DNA of 64,000 nt from Prostheceraeus crozeri (lineage: Eukaryota > Platyhelminthes > Polycladida > Euryleptidae). Under the pieces are notes generated by a model. That model was given only the letters and a program-made list of their open reading frames with translations. It did no database searches and was not told the origin of the DNA. A program made the position numbers and the translations under genes. Positions 11,370 to 22,617 of the stretch are shown one piece after another. Position 1 is the first letter of the stretch; every line of letters starts with the position of its first letter. The DNA is taken from positions 1 to 64,000 of the forward strand of contig CAJQUW010010447.1 in NCBI GenBank assembly GCA_907163375.1. Reading direction: 5' to 3'.

Positions 11370-12107
11370 AAGGAGGCCTGAGGCCTATTATTTGATTCAT
11401 ATCTACGATTAACCGATGGCTCAAGAGTGGAAATTAGCTTGCCTACTCTCTCAGACAGCACAGAGAGTTGTTTTGTGGCATTATCCGTACTGTCATCTGC
11501 TAACACCTTTCTACGCATCTCCTCTTTCGAGGCTATGAGAATGGCAGCGTCCAACGAAGTCGGCTCGAAACGCAATAGCAGTTTCTTTAATGAGGGGGTA
11601 ACCCCCGCTAAAAACGCTTCTAGTGCCAGCGTTTTCCGAACATCCTCATCATATGAATTATACGCCAAAATGGTTAGTTTTTATATATCGGCAGCATAAC
11701 TGGCAACCGATTCACCTGGCTGTTGCTTCCTATTACGGAGTTGCATCGCGTTGTATCTGTTCATTTCTGGTGTATGTAATAAACGGTGGAGGTCTTCTAT
11801 TAGGACGTCAATGTCGTCTTTCGAAGCTGTTGGTAAACTACTATAAATTTCTCTAGCATGGCCGTCAAATAGATCGGTAGCATGGCTAGTTGCTGTTCCC
11901 TCTTCCAACCTAAGGCCTTCGCTACTAGCAAAAATTGAGTTGCGAACTCACCGAATTGATATTTTGGATCCTGAAGGTCTCCCGAAAATGTCTTCAACGT
12001 TACACGCTTGCTGCAGACGGTAAGGTTGGTCGTCGACTGTCTTCTATCTCGACTAAGGCATTACTGACATTCTCCATTCGATCAACCAGGTCTTCGACCG
12101 TTGCCAT
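11370..12107 (-). pseudogene. gag: gag remnant of gypsy element 1
   Basis: Translation from the ATG at 12107 gives MATVEDLVDRMENVSNALVE and hits a stop at 12000-12002. The reading continues in other frames as FSGDLQDPKYQFGEFATQFL, then a segment ending near 11680, then ALEAFLAGVTPSLKKLLLRF at 11640 downward. The order and helical composition fit a Ty3/gypsy capsid domain, and position upstream of RT supports this. No zinc knuckle is seen before the frame runs into the RT segment at about 11360, so the Gag C-terminus was lost with protease. At least two frameshifts are present. Confidence 0.7.
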
Positions 12108-13106
12108 GACTCGTCCTCTCGTGAGGTAAGGCACGTTGACTTAAATAAAAACGGGTCAGTCAATAAAGGATTAATCTTTGTGGAATCCCGGACACTCTTG
12201 CACGATTTTAGTGTAAATTTTTATCAGAGCTACGGTAATATGTAAAGAGATGTCCCTACAACATCAAAGTCGTATTGGTATAATGCTATTTATTATACTG
12301 TATGACCGTATGTAGATTGCTACTGTATTACTGTATATTTTCAATGATGGACAGAATAGGCCTATTCAATATAGTATATAGGAAATTGTACTTTATTGAA
12401 TGATACTACCGTACACGTTAAGAAATACTGTGATATGTAAGAATTGTTAATGAAGACAATATTACCGTACTGTAATAGTAGTTGTAGAGTAATTGACTGT
12501 ACTGTATGATTAATTATAGTGCGTACAATATATTTTAATGCACTGTTGTTACGTATCGCTTCAATTTTGAATTTGCCGACACTTATTTATATGGCGCCCT
12601 TTAGATCTCGGATGACGGGACTCGCGCGCGAACGTGGATGTATTCGCTTCAATAGAGCCACCCACTTTTAATCTCTTAACAGGAAACCCGTGGAAGTACT
12701 ACGCTCTTTTTTTCAGAGCCCCCCACAAATTTTATATACCGCGGTAATCTGGGAGGTACTACGCTCGTTTTCTTCGAGCCCTCCTCTTCAAATATATATT
12801 TCGAAGCTGTCGCTTTTGGACAAACACGAACTCACACACGTGGATGTACTACGCTTCCCTGAGCCACCCACTTTTATTAGAGAACAGAAGGAATACTTTA
12901 TATCTGTGATTTTAGCGCGCTTATCAAATTATGGCCGAAACTGACTGATATCTCCTTTATAAACTCACTTAAATCTCTCTTCTTCACACACGGAGCAGCT
13001 GCTGATGGATAATACTGTAACGTGAATATACTTACCGGCACCGGGTCACCGAACTGATGTGAAGATTTTACGGAAGATCGAAGTAAAGAGGGAAGATAAA
13101 ACGCTG
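12108..13106 (-). other. 5' leader of gypsy element 1 with repeated hairpin-like units
   Basis: About 1 kb of non-coding leader lies between the primer site and gag. Between 12630 and 12870 a unit recurs about four times: GTGGATGTATTCGCTTC...GAGCCACCCAC, GTGGAAGTACTACGCTC...GAGCCCCCCAC, GGGAGGTACTACGCTCG...GAGCCCTCC, and GTGGATGTACTACGCTTCCC...GAGCCACCCAC. Each can pair its ends (GTGG with CCAC, GGGAGG with CCCTCC). A role in RNA packaging or dimerisation is possible but only inferred from position. Confidence 0.6.
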
Positions 13107-13117
13107 TGGGACCTCCA
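13107..13117 (-). promoter_or_regulatory. Primer binding site candidate, gypsy element 1
   Basis: Just inside the 5' LTR, the element strand reads TGGAGGTCCCA after the four bases TAAG. Starting with TGG, it can pair with a tRNA 3' CCA end. I cannot name the tRNA from memory. Confidence 0.5.
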
Positions 13118-13121
13118 CTTA

Positions 13122-13684
13122 TGTAACTTAGTTTATTTATATGTTAGCACTCTGGAAATATTAATTCTATTACTACCGTCTCAATCGCCTTTCCTCAACT
13201 ATATTGCGCTTCCAGCAATCACAAGTTCATGTTTACCTTTCCCAGGGTTAGTGTCACCCACTAAGGCTTACTCAAGATAAAATAATGATATCGATAGACA
13301 CCGTATATTATGCCTATGTGGGGAAGAGCTAAAAGGATGAGCAGCGTACAAAGTGAAGCACAAAAGAATACTCAGTTCGGTGACGACAACTGTTCGGTCG
13401 TTGAGTTATATATACTGTACTACCATCCTCTTCCTAAGCATCCGCACCGGATGCGTCCACTGCCTCGAAAGTCATAACTCAATCTTGATGGAAAAGTTCG
13501 TTTGACATTTTTGACACATGAGTCTGATATAATTTTACTCCCACTTCCGCCTCTTCATCTTGTGATTGAGCTCGCGTGCCGATTTGCGATTTAATTATTT
13601 TCACCTCTTCACCCGTGGACTTTACAACTTGTTACATTTTCCATTTTTTCCAACTCTCGTATTTCATATTTCAGCCCGGTTACA
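13122..13684 (-). repeat. 5' LTR of gypsy element 1
   Basis: This 563 bp copy is the upstream LTR in element orientation. Ends are TGTAAC and GTTACA. The frames at 13059-13280 and 13566-13772 are LTR sequence and not genes. Confidence 0.93.
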
Positions 13685-14345
13685 GTGGTATACAAATTGG
13701 GGATTTAATAAATGCGGAGTTACCACTCTTCCCGTAGGGATGTCGACTCAAAAACGTATCCGTATACAGTGAAAATTATTATATGAAAAGATTGAGTTTT
13801 TTGCAGTGATCAGGTTCCCGTGGTCCAAAAAATTATTTGAGCACTTTTGAAAAAAGTCAAACTTTGCCAATTTATACCGATCGAGATTACTCTCAAGTAG
13901 TATGAAACAAGTTGGATATCAAAAGGAATGAATATTTGCTAATAAGCATCCTAACCAAGCGGAAATTGAACTGATTATCAAAGGAATTTCATGATCCGCA
14001 TTATAATGGAAGTCTTCATGAAAAAAACGAGACCTTTTTCTGCTTTCTTGGCTGATGTCAAGCTTTTAATTCAATTTTCACAGGTATGACTTTATGATTC
14101 ACTGAATTCATGCTTCATTTCCTGAATCTGGACCCATTTCCTGGACCCATTTACATCTTTCAAAGTGGTTATCAAAATTATGTTATTTTACTCTAACAGT
14201 GGGCAGTGGCAGGAATTGCTTATAAATGATCACGCTTATGAAGATTCTCTTGAGGTTCAGCATGAAAGCAATAGCAGGTCATCGAGCTGCCAATTTAACA
14301 AACATTGCCTCTCCAAGGCTGTCATGACACGGACGATCTGTAAAT
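13685..14345 (+). repeat. Repeat R1, end of copy 2 and start of copy 3
   Basis: After the duplicated GTGG the interrupted R1 unit continues (GGATTTAATAAATGCGGAGTTAC, compare 6020-6045), then the GTCGACTCAAAAACG block and GAAGTCTTCATGAAAAAA. At about 14228 a third copy begins (GATCACGCTTATGAAGATTCTCTTGAGG) and runs through GGCTGTCATGACACGG, which has no insertion. R1 was thus a direct tandem array before the two elements landed in it. Confidence 0.75.
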
Positions 14346-15656
14346 TAATATAAACTCCTTCTGCTTTATGCTATCTAGTCTAGGAAATTTAAGTCAAAAA
14401 ATAGCCGTAGTTGGAATAAATTGCAAGATTTGATATTAAGGTTTCATTTAAGTCTTAAACTTCCATTAAGCACATTGGTGAAGTTTTATAGAAATTGATG
14501 CAAATTTAGTGGTTCAATTCTTACTTTTTCTACCAGGAATTTATTTAAAGCCACTTGATTTTTAACACACTTGAAATGAGCTAAACGCATTATAAATATA
14601 AATATTCAAAGAATTAAACTGTCAGCTGACTAAGCTCTTTCTATTATTACCCTGGTTTCAATTGCTCACAAATTTTCCGAGTGAAATAATTTTCTAAAAG
14701 TTGATATAATGATATCGAAGTAATAGGGAACTGACTCCAAAAAAGTATTAGATATCATGGCATTCATACGGAAAAGTGATGAGTGATGGATGGCTACTTT
14801 GTCGAAGTCATGATGAAAATGACACGGAAATATATTTTTAGCATCATGCTACTATCTAAAGAAAAAGGATTTATTTTGCATGACGCCACATTGAAGCCCA
14901 TTCAGAAATACTGTGCCTAGGTAGGTAATTTGAAAAATATACTATCAGTCAAACTGGAAAATGTATGATCAGTCATTATTTCTTTAATATTGCTTTTCTT
15001 GTTCTGAAGTAGTCACTAGGTAATCTTTTGTGCTTTTTCTATTGGTAATGCAAGAGTTAGGTCAGTATAAGTTGTTGCACGTCACGATGAAATGAACGAA
15101 TAACATTCTTATTATCTAAAATATAATCAGTCTGAACTATTTTATGAGGCGGAGATCGAAGCTGAATGTCTTGTGAATCCACATAAAGCAAATACGTTAA
15201 CAAAGTTTGAGCTCAATCGGTTTTTGGGCTCTCCGTCGGGGCACTCCGAACATGATTACAGACATCTTGACACCGCTTTGGGACAACGCTGATGAGCGCT
15301 GTATTTACGTTTGAAGGTCGAAGAAAGTCAGTAACTCGTCAGAAAGACGTACTTGACTTGATGTATTAGAATGACCACACATACAGCGTTTATGTATTCA
15401 TAGCACTATTTTTTTTCCTAAGTAGGCTACTATCATTCAAGTACTATGTATGGTCAATTTCCCGTGCCGGTACACTCATGTGTTTAGCTCAATTTGATGG
15501 GATGTCTTATATTTGGGGTTGATAGATAACTAAAAGTCTGTCGGCAGAACTGAACGGATTTAGTTTTCTGGTGATAGAATTTTGGTTCATGAATAGCCCC
15601 TTTGAAAGTGAATAAACGGGTTTAGAATTCTAGAATGGCCTCAAACTAGATCATTC
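14346..15656. other. Gene-free AT-rich stretch
   Basis: No coding frame, RNA or clear repeat was recognised. One string, GTTGGAATAAATTGCAAGATTT (14414 onward), recurs inverted at about 20800-20830. It shows that the sequence past R1 is also shared with the inverted copy. Confidence 0.4.
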
Positions 15657-17030
15657 ATCGGTAGTCAGTTTATTTGTATCGGAGTGTAGTGCTCCACTCT
15701 GGTGCTTTTGGGAGTAATGATACAACGACTGACAATCTGAGCCCAGTTTCGCTACCTCTTTATAGGAGCAGCGAAGAAGGGACGATCTAGCGGGTAGGCC
15801 TAGGTCGACACGTGTTAGTCTTCAGAGTGCAAGTTATGACTACGGCGCACTAGATATGCAATTCGGAATTCAGCAGGGAGATCCTTCCAGTCCTGCATTA
15901 TTTTCCTTTGATCCATTCTACCGCCAAGATTCATTGATCTGAGCTGTATTGTCTATGATGAACCAATGAAAAGCAATTGCTGTTGACCCGCTTATTGGAG
16001 AAACGCAATCATCTCGATTTTCATACAGCTTCCGGGTTGATGAGGAATGGCTTTGCATAGCCCAAACTGCACAAGTTCTACACTCTTGTGCAGTGATGAC
16101 AGCCATTTATCAGCACTTGATTAAATGATTTCTGATAGTTTGTCAAGATTTTCCAATGACGATTTTACCCATGATTAGTGCACAAAACAACCTTTCAGTC
16201 ACATTTGGGACTGTGTTGTTCGACGAGTTCGTGATGTCTCACATTCTGCATAATTATCATAATTGTTTTCAACAGCTCCGTTAATGATGCTGGCCTAGAA
16301 TTACTGATATTTTGGTGTCAGTAGCGCGGCTTGATGCCTAGCCTAATTCTATGTTGTCTTGGGGGATGAAACCAAATTCGAAATAGGTAAACTCAGTTAT
16401 TATACTTATTATCTATAGCTTAAGGATGGCAATATGTGGTTTCTTTAATATTTGGCTAGGAAGAACTAGCTCTATCTCAAAATCAAATGCCTTTTCGATA
16501 AAATAGGTGCTATTTTCTATAGCTAACAGATGCTATTTTAATGCCAATACATGATAGGACTCCGACTCGAAAACATTGTCTCGAAAAACATAACATCTTG
16601 GGGAATCATCGCAAATATTTACAAGCAATGCCTTTGGGTCGATCCTGTAATGAATGAAAGCTTAACTTTGTTACGTAAGATATAATTCATAAGTAAGTAA
16701 CCTTTTATTTATAGGCCTATCCTTGAAAACGCACTTTCATAGGCACTTAAAACGGTATTTCTCAATTGCAGCATGCTACGCATATCTCAACGTACATGAA
16801 AACTATAAGTCTAGCAGAATATTTCAAAAAATCTGATTTTTTTAATCACTGACATATTTAGCCTACAGATCCAAACTGCGTAATTAGGACTATCATTTCG
16901 TCAGACCAAACCTCCCTTGGCTACTCAACAGAGGCTGTTGTGTACCTCTAGAGTCAGTGATTGTATTCGAACTCCTGTAGCACCGGAGCGGAGTTTTTCA
17001 ACTCCGATACAAATAGACTGACTTCCAATA
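15657..17030. mobile_element. Possible 1.37 kb TIR element
   Basis: GTAGTCAGTTTATTTGTATC and GGAGTGTAGTGCTCC...GGTGCTTTTGGGAGT (15661-15715) are mirrored by the inverse of 16970-17025 (GAAGTCAGTCTATTTGTATC, GGAGTTGAAAAACTCC...GGTGCTACAGGAGT). The arms are about 60 bp at roughly 75 percent identity by eye. The interior codes for nothing recognisable; frames such as 15918-16106 are short. No target duplication is clear, so this may be two inverted copies of a smaller repeat. Confidence 0.4.
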
Positions 17031-18814
17031 GGAGCAAAAGAGCATCGATTTGGTTTTAATTGAATTACGCAATATTTCAAAAGTACCAATGCAAAGTCAC
17101 CACTTCTAACGAAGTCTTCTGGTATGTTTAATAATCAGCATTTTGTGCGTAGACTAACCGTAGTTAATACAGCCAACCATTCAGCAAACACGTTTATAAA
17201 TGGAAATACTAAGGTAGAAAATGTACATCTACCTGAGAAAACACGCTTTAATGAGACAGGCGTAATTATGTGGAACTTCATTTCAGATTTCAATGTCTAC
17301 AATTTGAAACATATATAAATGTGATACGTATTAACGATTTACGATCTTAGAGTCAGTTTTTATTCCAATCATCTCAGATCTGCCGGACCACCCTCATATT
17401 TTCTTGCAGTCAGCGTGTGAACTTCATCGAAAAAAATTAGATCCCGAAGATGACTTTTAGAGGTCATGCATAGTTCCTCATGTCCATCCATAAAAAGCAT
17501 CATAAGTCTTTCGTAAAAAAAAGTCATAGGCTATTTCGGAGGCTATTTAGCCTCATTGCTTTAAATTTTTGTAGAGTTGTTGTTTTGTAGTTGAACTCAG
17601 TAGGAAATCAACTGAACAATCACAGATTTCACCAGATGAGAATAAACATGCGTGAAATTACTTCCCATCATTCATTTCCTCAGTTGTTGATAAGTCTAGA
17701 TGGGTGATGAACTTGTCTGATAGGGCTCTGAATGAATCAAAGCTTCAAGTCCTAAAAAAGAACGTCCCCAAAACAGTAACTTAAATGTAAATATAATCAG
17801 TGAAGTTGAAAATGCCAGCAAGCAGAATACTGTGTTATTCGTCAGATTCATCAGAACTCGGTTAAGTATCATCTGCCACACGTGCTGGTTGAAAATGATG
17901 AAGCGTGATTGTATTCAGTTTTGTCCTGCAGATGTTGATGAAAACAGAGCACGTGTAAATGCGTGCAGCGAACATTGATATTAGAAAGAAAATCACTTTT
18001 TGTTACGCATGACACGCAGAGGCAACCTTGTTAGAATGTTGTTGAAAAAGAATTAGACTTATTTTCTGAAAGGTGGTTAACATACTCATTTATAACTTGT
18101 CGTTTTGAGAGGAAGCATTTTGGTGTTGCAAATTAGCGTACGCGATCTTCTGAAACTAAAATGACGAAGTCGATCAGTCGCAAGCAAGTTCTACTCATAC
18201 CCTAATTTAATTCCTTAGCGGTGTACCTGATGTCAGAAGTCTCTATGTTGGCTACGACGTACGAGCCGCTTGAGTTAAGGCTATTACACAAACCGCTCTG
18301 AGACTTTCACTGGCTATGGAAAATTTATAAATAGACATTAAGAGAAAACAATGGTCTTGGAGTGATGCCGCTGGGGGAATGCATCAATATTGCCAAGAGT
18401 AAGATTTAGGATGCCCAGGGAGGGATTCGAACCCTCTTCTCCAAAACCATTGTAAGCATTTTGAATACAGATGAATTGATTGAAGTGATGAGTAATAGAA
18501 TTCAGAAGGTTAGTATGAGGAGAAATGAAATTGAGTCGGACGTTCACAGGGCATTTGAATTCAAGCTTGGGTAAAATAATTTTTCAGAAAGATACAATTG
18601 TTGTGAATCGCATTTTGTAGAAAATCAAAGAGCGGTGTTAATATAAATATGAAATGTTTGGGTGATTGCGAAAAGGTTTCATCCACGAGAGTAGCAATGC
18701 GCATATGCTTGTATCCTGAAAAGAGAAGAAGAAGCGGATAATATTTGATCAGAATTCGTAGATTTGGTGTGCAAATATTCAAAAACAATTGATGGGAATC
18801 GCAAATATTTCATT
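17031..18814. other. Gene-free stretch
   Basis: No gene was recognised. The frames at 17124-17318, 17696-17881, 18338-18547 and 18561-18788 show no domain. GAGGGTTCGAATCCCTC on the minus strand (18421-18437) looks like a tRNA T-arm, but no acceptor or D-arm accompanies it. Confidence 0.35.
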
Positions 18815-18935
18815 CCGTTATCTACTACTGTTTACTACTACTTATCTACTACTGTACAGCACTTATCTACTACCGTTATCTATCTACCGTTACTTATCTA
18901 CTACCGTTATCTACTACTGTACAGCACTTCAATAT
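18815..18935 (+). repeat. TACTAC-type imperfect microsatellite
   Basis: Units such as TATCTACTACTG, TATCTACTACCGT and TACAGCACT alternate over about 120 bp. The overlapping plus-strand frames at 18764-19025, rich in Tyr, Leu and Thr, are artefacts of this repeat. Confidence 0.75.
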
Positions 18936-19977
18936 TACATGAAGAATTTAATTCAATTCCATCATTACATTATGATACGAAATCATTGCTCCTTCCAGAG
19001 AAGAAGTCAAGACTGTAAAATATGAGCTTCGTTTATCTGTTGGTCAACATCACCCGTTCATCTCCATACAGCAACGAATATGTACATGTCATGAAATCAA
19101 AGCGAGTCAATATTTTAATATTGTATTGATTCTATCATCATAACATGAAAATGGAATAGTCATCATAGGATGCAAACACAAGAAGCTGCATTTCACTTCA
19201 ATTGCTGGAATTCCAGGAATATTTTGTCAAGTACCCAAATAAACGACGATTTCTTAAAGATTTTTTTCTTAACAGATGACAATGCACGGCTGTCTAATGA
19301 TCTTGTGATATGATTATTTTCCATTTTGATACCAAACTACATTGTGCATTTGTGATTCTTTTGTACCTATTCACAGATTTTTGAGTTGCTGTAGGATATT
19401 TTCTATGAGTTAAAAGATGAATTATTGTAGTTTCTGATCTGGATGATGAAGTGTAGGGAAATTCAGAAAAATGCGGAAGTCAACAGAGCAACATTGATAT
19501 GCCTATCTCGAAGCCGAACACACTCATGATCCTCCAGTGTTGTGGAGATCACCCAGTAGTAGTAGACAGAAGTGAGTCATAGCTTACTCTTCGCTGCCTA
19601 TATTACATAACTGAATGGAAGACCTGTACATTTACTCATGAAAGAAATAAGCAGGTTCTTACAAAAATTGCAAACATTAAGAGCATGATTTATGACATTT
19701 TACTGAGGGAAATTTATGTAGCTGACAATAGATTGATGGAAAGAGCTCATTCCTAACACAGCAAGCACGATTTTCTTAATATGCATGCTACGAAACTGGC
19801 CTTGGTGAAGAAGAAACATAGCAACCTGTCTAGCTGCATGTGGTCATATTTTTGCATGAAAATGAGAACGTCATGAAAATTAAGTTTTTGCACATCAATA
19901 GTTTCAATATATATCATGATTCCTTCACCGTCTCCAGACTATTTCACCCAAAGCATGAAGTTGAGATTCAATCAATT
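18936..19977. other. Gene-free stretch
   Basis: AT-rich DNA with no frame, repeat or RNA gene that I can support. Confidence 0.35.
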
Positions 19978-20412
19978 CGCAGGGGAACACTACGAAAATA
20001 ACAGTTGAATAGCAGTAGTGATGGTCAAATTCGCTCAAAATTTGCCTATCTTTTCGTCATAAAGTCAGCGATCGGTTATAGAAACATTGAGATCGACGGG
20101 CGTTTCTCCACATGTCTGAGTAGTATTTGGTCTTGCGAGTGTGGAGAATGCTTGAAACCGCCGCCGATCGCAGGGGAACACTACGAAAATAACAGTTGAA
20201 TAGCAGTAGTGATGGTCAAATTCGCTCAAAATTTGCCTATCTTTTCGTCATAAAGTCAGCGATCGGTTATAGAAACATTGAGATCGACGGGGGTTTCTCC
20301 ACATGTCTGAGTAGTATTTGGTCTTGCGAGTGTGGAGAATGCTTGAAACCGCCGCGATCGCAGGGGAACACTACGAAAATAACAGTTGAATAGCAGTAGT
20401 GATGGTCAAATT
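19978..20412 (+). repeat. 190 bp tandem repeat, 2.3 copies
   Basis: The string AGGGGAACACTACG starts units at 19981, 20172 and 20362 (spacing 191 and 190). The first two units are almost identical over their full length; the third stops after about 50 bp. Each unit contains an open frame starting MNSSSDGQIRSKFAYLF (20005 and 20196), but the frame lacks any known domain and is probably chance. Confidence 0.88.
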
Positions 20413-20859
20413 AATTGAAACTTGATAGTCATTTTTCTAGGAAACAAGCTATCATCAATGAATTTTTGTTGCAGCGTAGGATTAGCAAGGCAATGCTTAT
20501 CATATATGTGCATTATTTAGCGATTCAAAGCACTTTGAGAAATTTTTCTCCGATCGGCGTGATCGGCTGTGATCGGATTTTACACCGGCCCGCATGCTTT
20601 TTCACGTGAAAACACTTCATACTCATTGAGAGCCCATTACATATATATTTGTTGTGGAAAAACAAGCACTAAATCCCGAATAGCTTCTTTTGGATTATTT
20701 CTAACAAAAATGTCAGAATTGCATATCTAAACCTGATGCAATTTTCATAAAATTTTGCCATAATGTTGCCCAGACCATAATCAACCAATAAAAAGTGAAA
20801 ACCGAAATCTTGCAATTTATTCCAACCTCAAGTCTATTTTGCCTAGCCTAATCATGATG
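20413..20859. other. Gene-free stretch
   Basis: GATCGGCGTGATCGGCTGTGATCGG near 20552 is a short run of GATCGG units. Otherwise nothing is recognised until the inverted R1 copy. Confidence 0.35.
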
Positions 20860-21263
20860 TCAGTTCCGTGGTAATTTCTTCAAAACTGCAATCTCCCAAA
20901 TATCTTTGGTATCTCCTGAGTTCATTTAATAAAATCGAAAGTGTATACCATAGTGTAAGTATATTAGGTAGAGTGGTAACTTCGCATTTATTAAATCCCC
21001 AATGTGTACATGTATATACACTTTCGATTTTATTAAATGAACTCAAAGGAGATACAGTCGGAATTGTTTCCAAATGTGATTTAAAATATGCATATTTATG
21101 CAGTTTTGAAGAAATTACAACGGAAATGACTGATAATGGTAGCATAATGCAGAGGGACTCATGGCATTTCACAGATTCTCATGACAGCCTTGGAGATTTA
21201 ATGTTTGTTATATTTAGCAATTCGATGGGTTCCTATTACTTTCATGCTGAACCTCAAGAGAAT
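20860..21263 (-). repeat. Inverted, palindromic copy of repeat R1
   Basis: Positions 21012-21263 are R1 on the minus strand (CATGACAGCCTTGGAGATTT is the inverse of the R1 junction). Positions 20866-20952 are an R1 piece in the opposite sense (TTCCGTGGTAATTTCTTC, AAAATCGAAAGTGTATA). Together they form a palindrome with about 85 bp arms around a 60 bp centre. The R1 sequence is cut at 21263, in GAACCTCAAGAGAAT, by gypsy element 2. Confidence 0.75.
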
Positions 21264-21522
21264 TGTGGCAGCAAACACCTTACCTCAAGCTCCGACCTCG
21301 ATGACTCGCAGAATGAAACCAGCTGAGTTATTTGAACATCACTCGAACAAACAATAGCTGAATTTGTTTGTCCGGGTTAATGTGAACATTGATGAGCGAT
21401 GCACTTCACTCCTTGACTTTGTCGTATAAAAAGACCGACATGTGAAATGAAAATCCATCCGCTTCTGTGCTTTTCAATAAAGCTGAATTGGAGACAATTG
21501 TTTTCATATCTATGATACAACA
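21264..21522 (+). repeat. 5' LTR of gypsy element 2
   Basis: The proposed 259 bp LTR starts TGTGGCAG, right where the R1 repeat breaks, and ends ATACAACA. It contains TATAAAAAG (21425-21433) about 50 bp before AATAAA (21476-21481), the compact promoter and poly(A) layout of an LTR. There is no second copy in the window to confirm the ends. Confidence 0.65.
21425..21433 (+). promoter_or_regulatory. TATA box in LTR of gypsy element 2
   Basis: TATAAAAAG lies upstream of the AATAAA at 21476, consistent with initiation inside the LTR at about 21455. Confidence 0.55.
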
Positions 21523-21524
21523 AT

Positions 21525-21537
21525 TGGCGTCGCTGAG
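21525..21537 (+). promoter_or_regulatory. Primer binding site candidate, gypsy element 2
   Basis: TGGCGTCGCTGAG begins two bases after the LTR end, the usual place for a tRNA primer site, and starts with the required TGG. The tRNA is not identified. Between it and gag lies a low-complexity CTACTG/CTGCTG-rich leader (21538-21640). Confidence 0.6.
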
Positions 21538-21886
21538 CTATCTACTACTGCTCTCTACTGGTTCTACTGCTACTACCTACTGGCTCTGCTGCTTCTACCT
21601 ACTGGTTCTGCTGCTTTCTACGAGTACTTCTGCTGCAAAATTAAACTAAACTACATTCGACGGCTGTTGACCCTACCCGGCAACGCTGTGAACACTCGCT
21701 ATTGGCCTTCACGGCTCGATAGACATCATTATCACTCTTACACACCATTCATACTTTGCAACACACATATTACTAACACTCTACACGACACGTGAGGGAC
21801 TACTAAACCTAAGGACTTAAGGACCTAAGCTAAGTTTCAGCCTCAAGCCTCGACGTCTACCGAGGAGCAAAGACGACACCTGTACG

Positions 21887-22617
21887 ATGGACTTCCATCC
21901 ACTTGAGCCTCTCGACATTTCCGACGTCAACGGCGTCACGGGGTGGCACATCCGCTTCGAGGAGTTCCTCAAAGTCAAGCCTCCTGCGAAAGGGATGGAA
22001 ACGGCCTTCTACATCACGCTTATGGGTAAACAAGCCTTCAGACTACTTCGCGACCTGTCGTACCCAGACGACGTCACAGCGATGAGCGTTGCAGACTTGA
22101 AGACACTACTGCTGAACCACCTGTCTCCCGTTAACATCACGCTAGTAGAACGCGAAAAGTTTCACAATCTGGTAAAGAAGACAGAAGAAACCAACAAGTC
22201 CTTTGTTCTGCGGGTTCAACAACAGGCGGCTAAGTGTGGGTTCGGTACCGACTTGCCAACACAACTACGCGACAGACTGGTAGCTGGTGTACGAGACCAA
22301 GACCTGAAGAGGAAGCTGTGCAGGGAGACTAGTTTAGACTTCAACAAGGCGAAGACCCTCGTCGAAGAGTGGGACGAATTCAACAACGTCGTCACCCAGG
22401 CTTCGAACGTCTTCATCACTTCTCGACACAAGACCGACTTTAAGCCGAAGTTCGCCAAACATCTACCTAACCACCAAGTCACTCAGCCGAAGACTAGACA
22501 GACCATCAAGTCTAACAACGCTTGCGACTCTTGTGGAGGGATGCACCTACGACGAACTTGCCGCTTCAGACGTGCTGTATGCAATCTTTGCAAACGAACT
22601 GGCCACATACAACGATC
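21887..22617 (+). pseudogene. gag: gag of gypsy element 2
   Basis: The frame from ATG 21887 opens MDFHPLEPLDISDVNGVTGW and shows a capsid-like helical region (TAFYITLMGKQAFRLLRDL, RDRLVAGVRDQDLKRKLC) typical of Ty3/gypsy Gag. Two zinc knuckles follow. The first is CDSCGGMHLRRTC; the second starts CNLCKRTGHIQR, and its last cysteine is thrown out of frame by a one-base shift near 22617. That shift lies in the usual gag-pol junction, but inside a knuckle, so I read it as a lesion rather than programmed frameshifting. Without it the frame closes at 22810. Confidence 0.85.

Larger units (their letters stand above)
7232..13684 (-). mobile_element. Ty3/gypsy LTR retrotransposon, element 1 (defective)
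   Basis: Two direct LTRs (7232-7797 and 13122-13684) bound the element, each starting TGTAAC and ending GTTACA. GTGG flanks both sides (7228-7231 and 13685-13688) as a 4 bp target duplication. All coding is on the minus strand: remnants of gag, then reverse transcriptase, RNase H and integrase in the order typical of Ty3/gypsy. Protease and the N-terminal third of the reverse transcriptase are missing, and several frameshifts interrupt the rest. By eye the LTRs differ at only about half a dozen places, so the insertion is young although the coding region is broken. Confidence 0.93.

Noticed and set aside
18408-18440. tRNA-like T-arm GAGGGTTCGAATCCCTC on the minus strand followed by CCTGGGCA
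   Set aside because: No matching acceptor strand (GCCCAGG) or D-arm with A box lies 70-90 bases upstream, so it is not a tRNA gene or recognisable SINE.
18764-19025. Overlapping plus-strand frames rich in Tyr and Leu
   Set aside because: They are translations of the TACTAC microsatellite in two frames.
20005-20393. Two near-identical 64-65 codon frames (MNSSSDGQIRSKF...)
   Set aside because: They exist because a 190 bp unit is duplicated. No domain, splice signal or third intact copy supports a gene.
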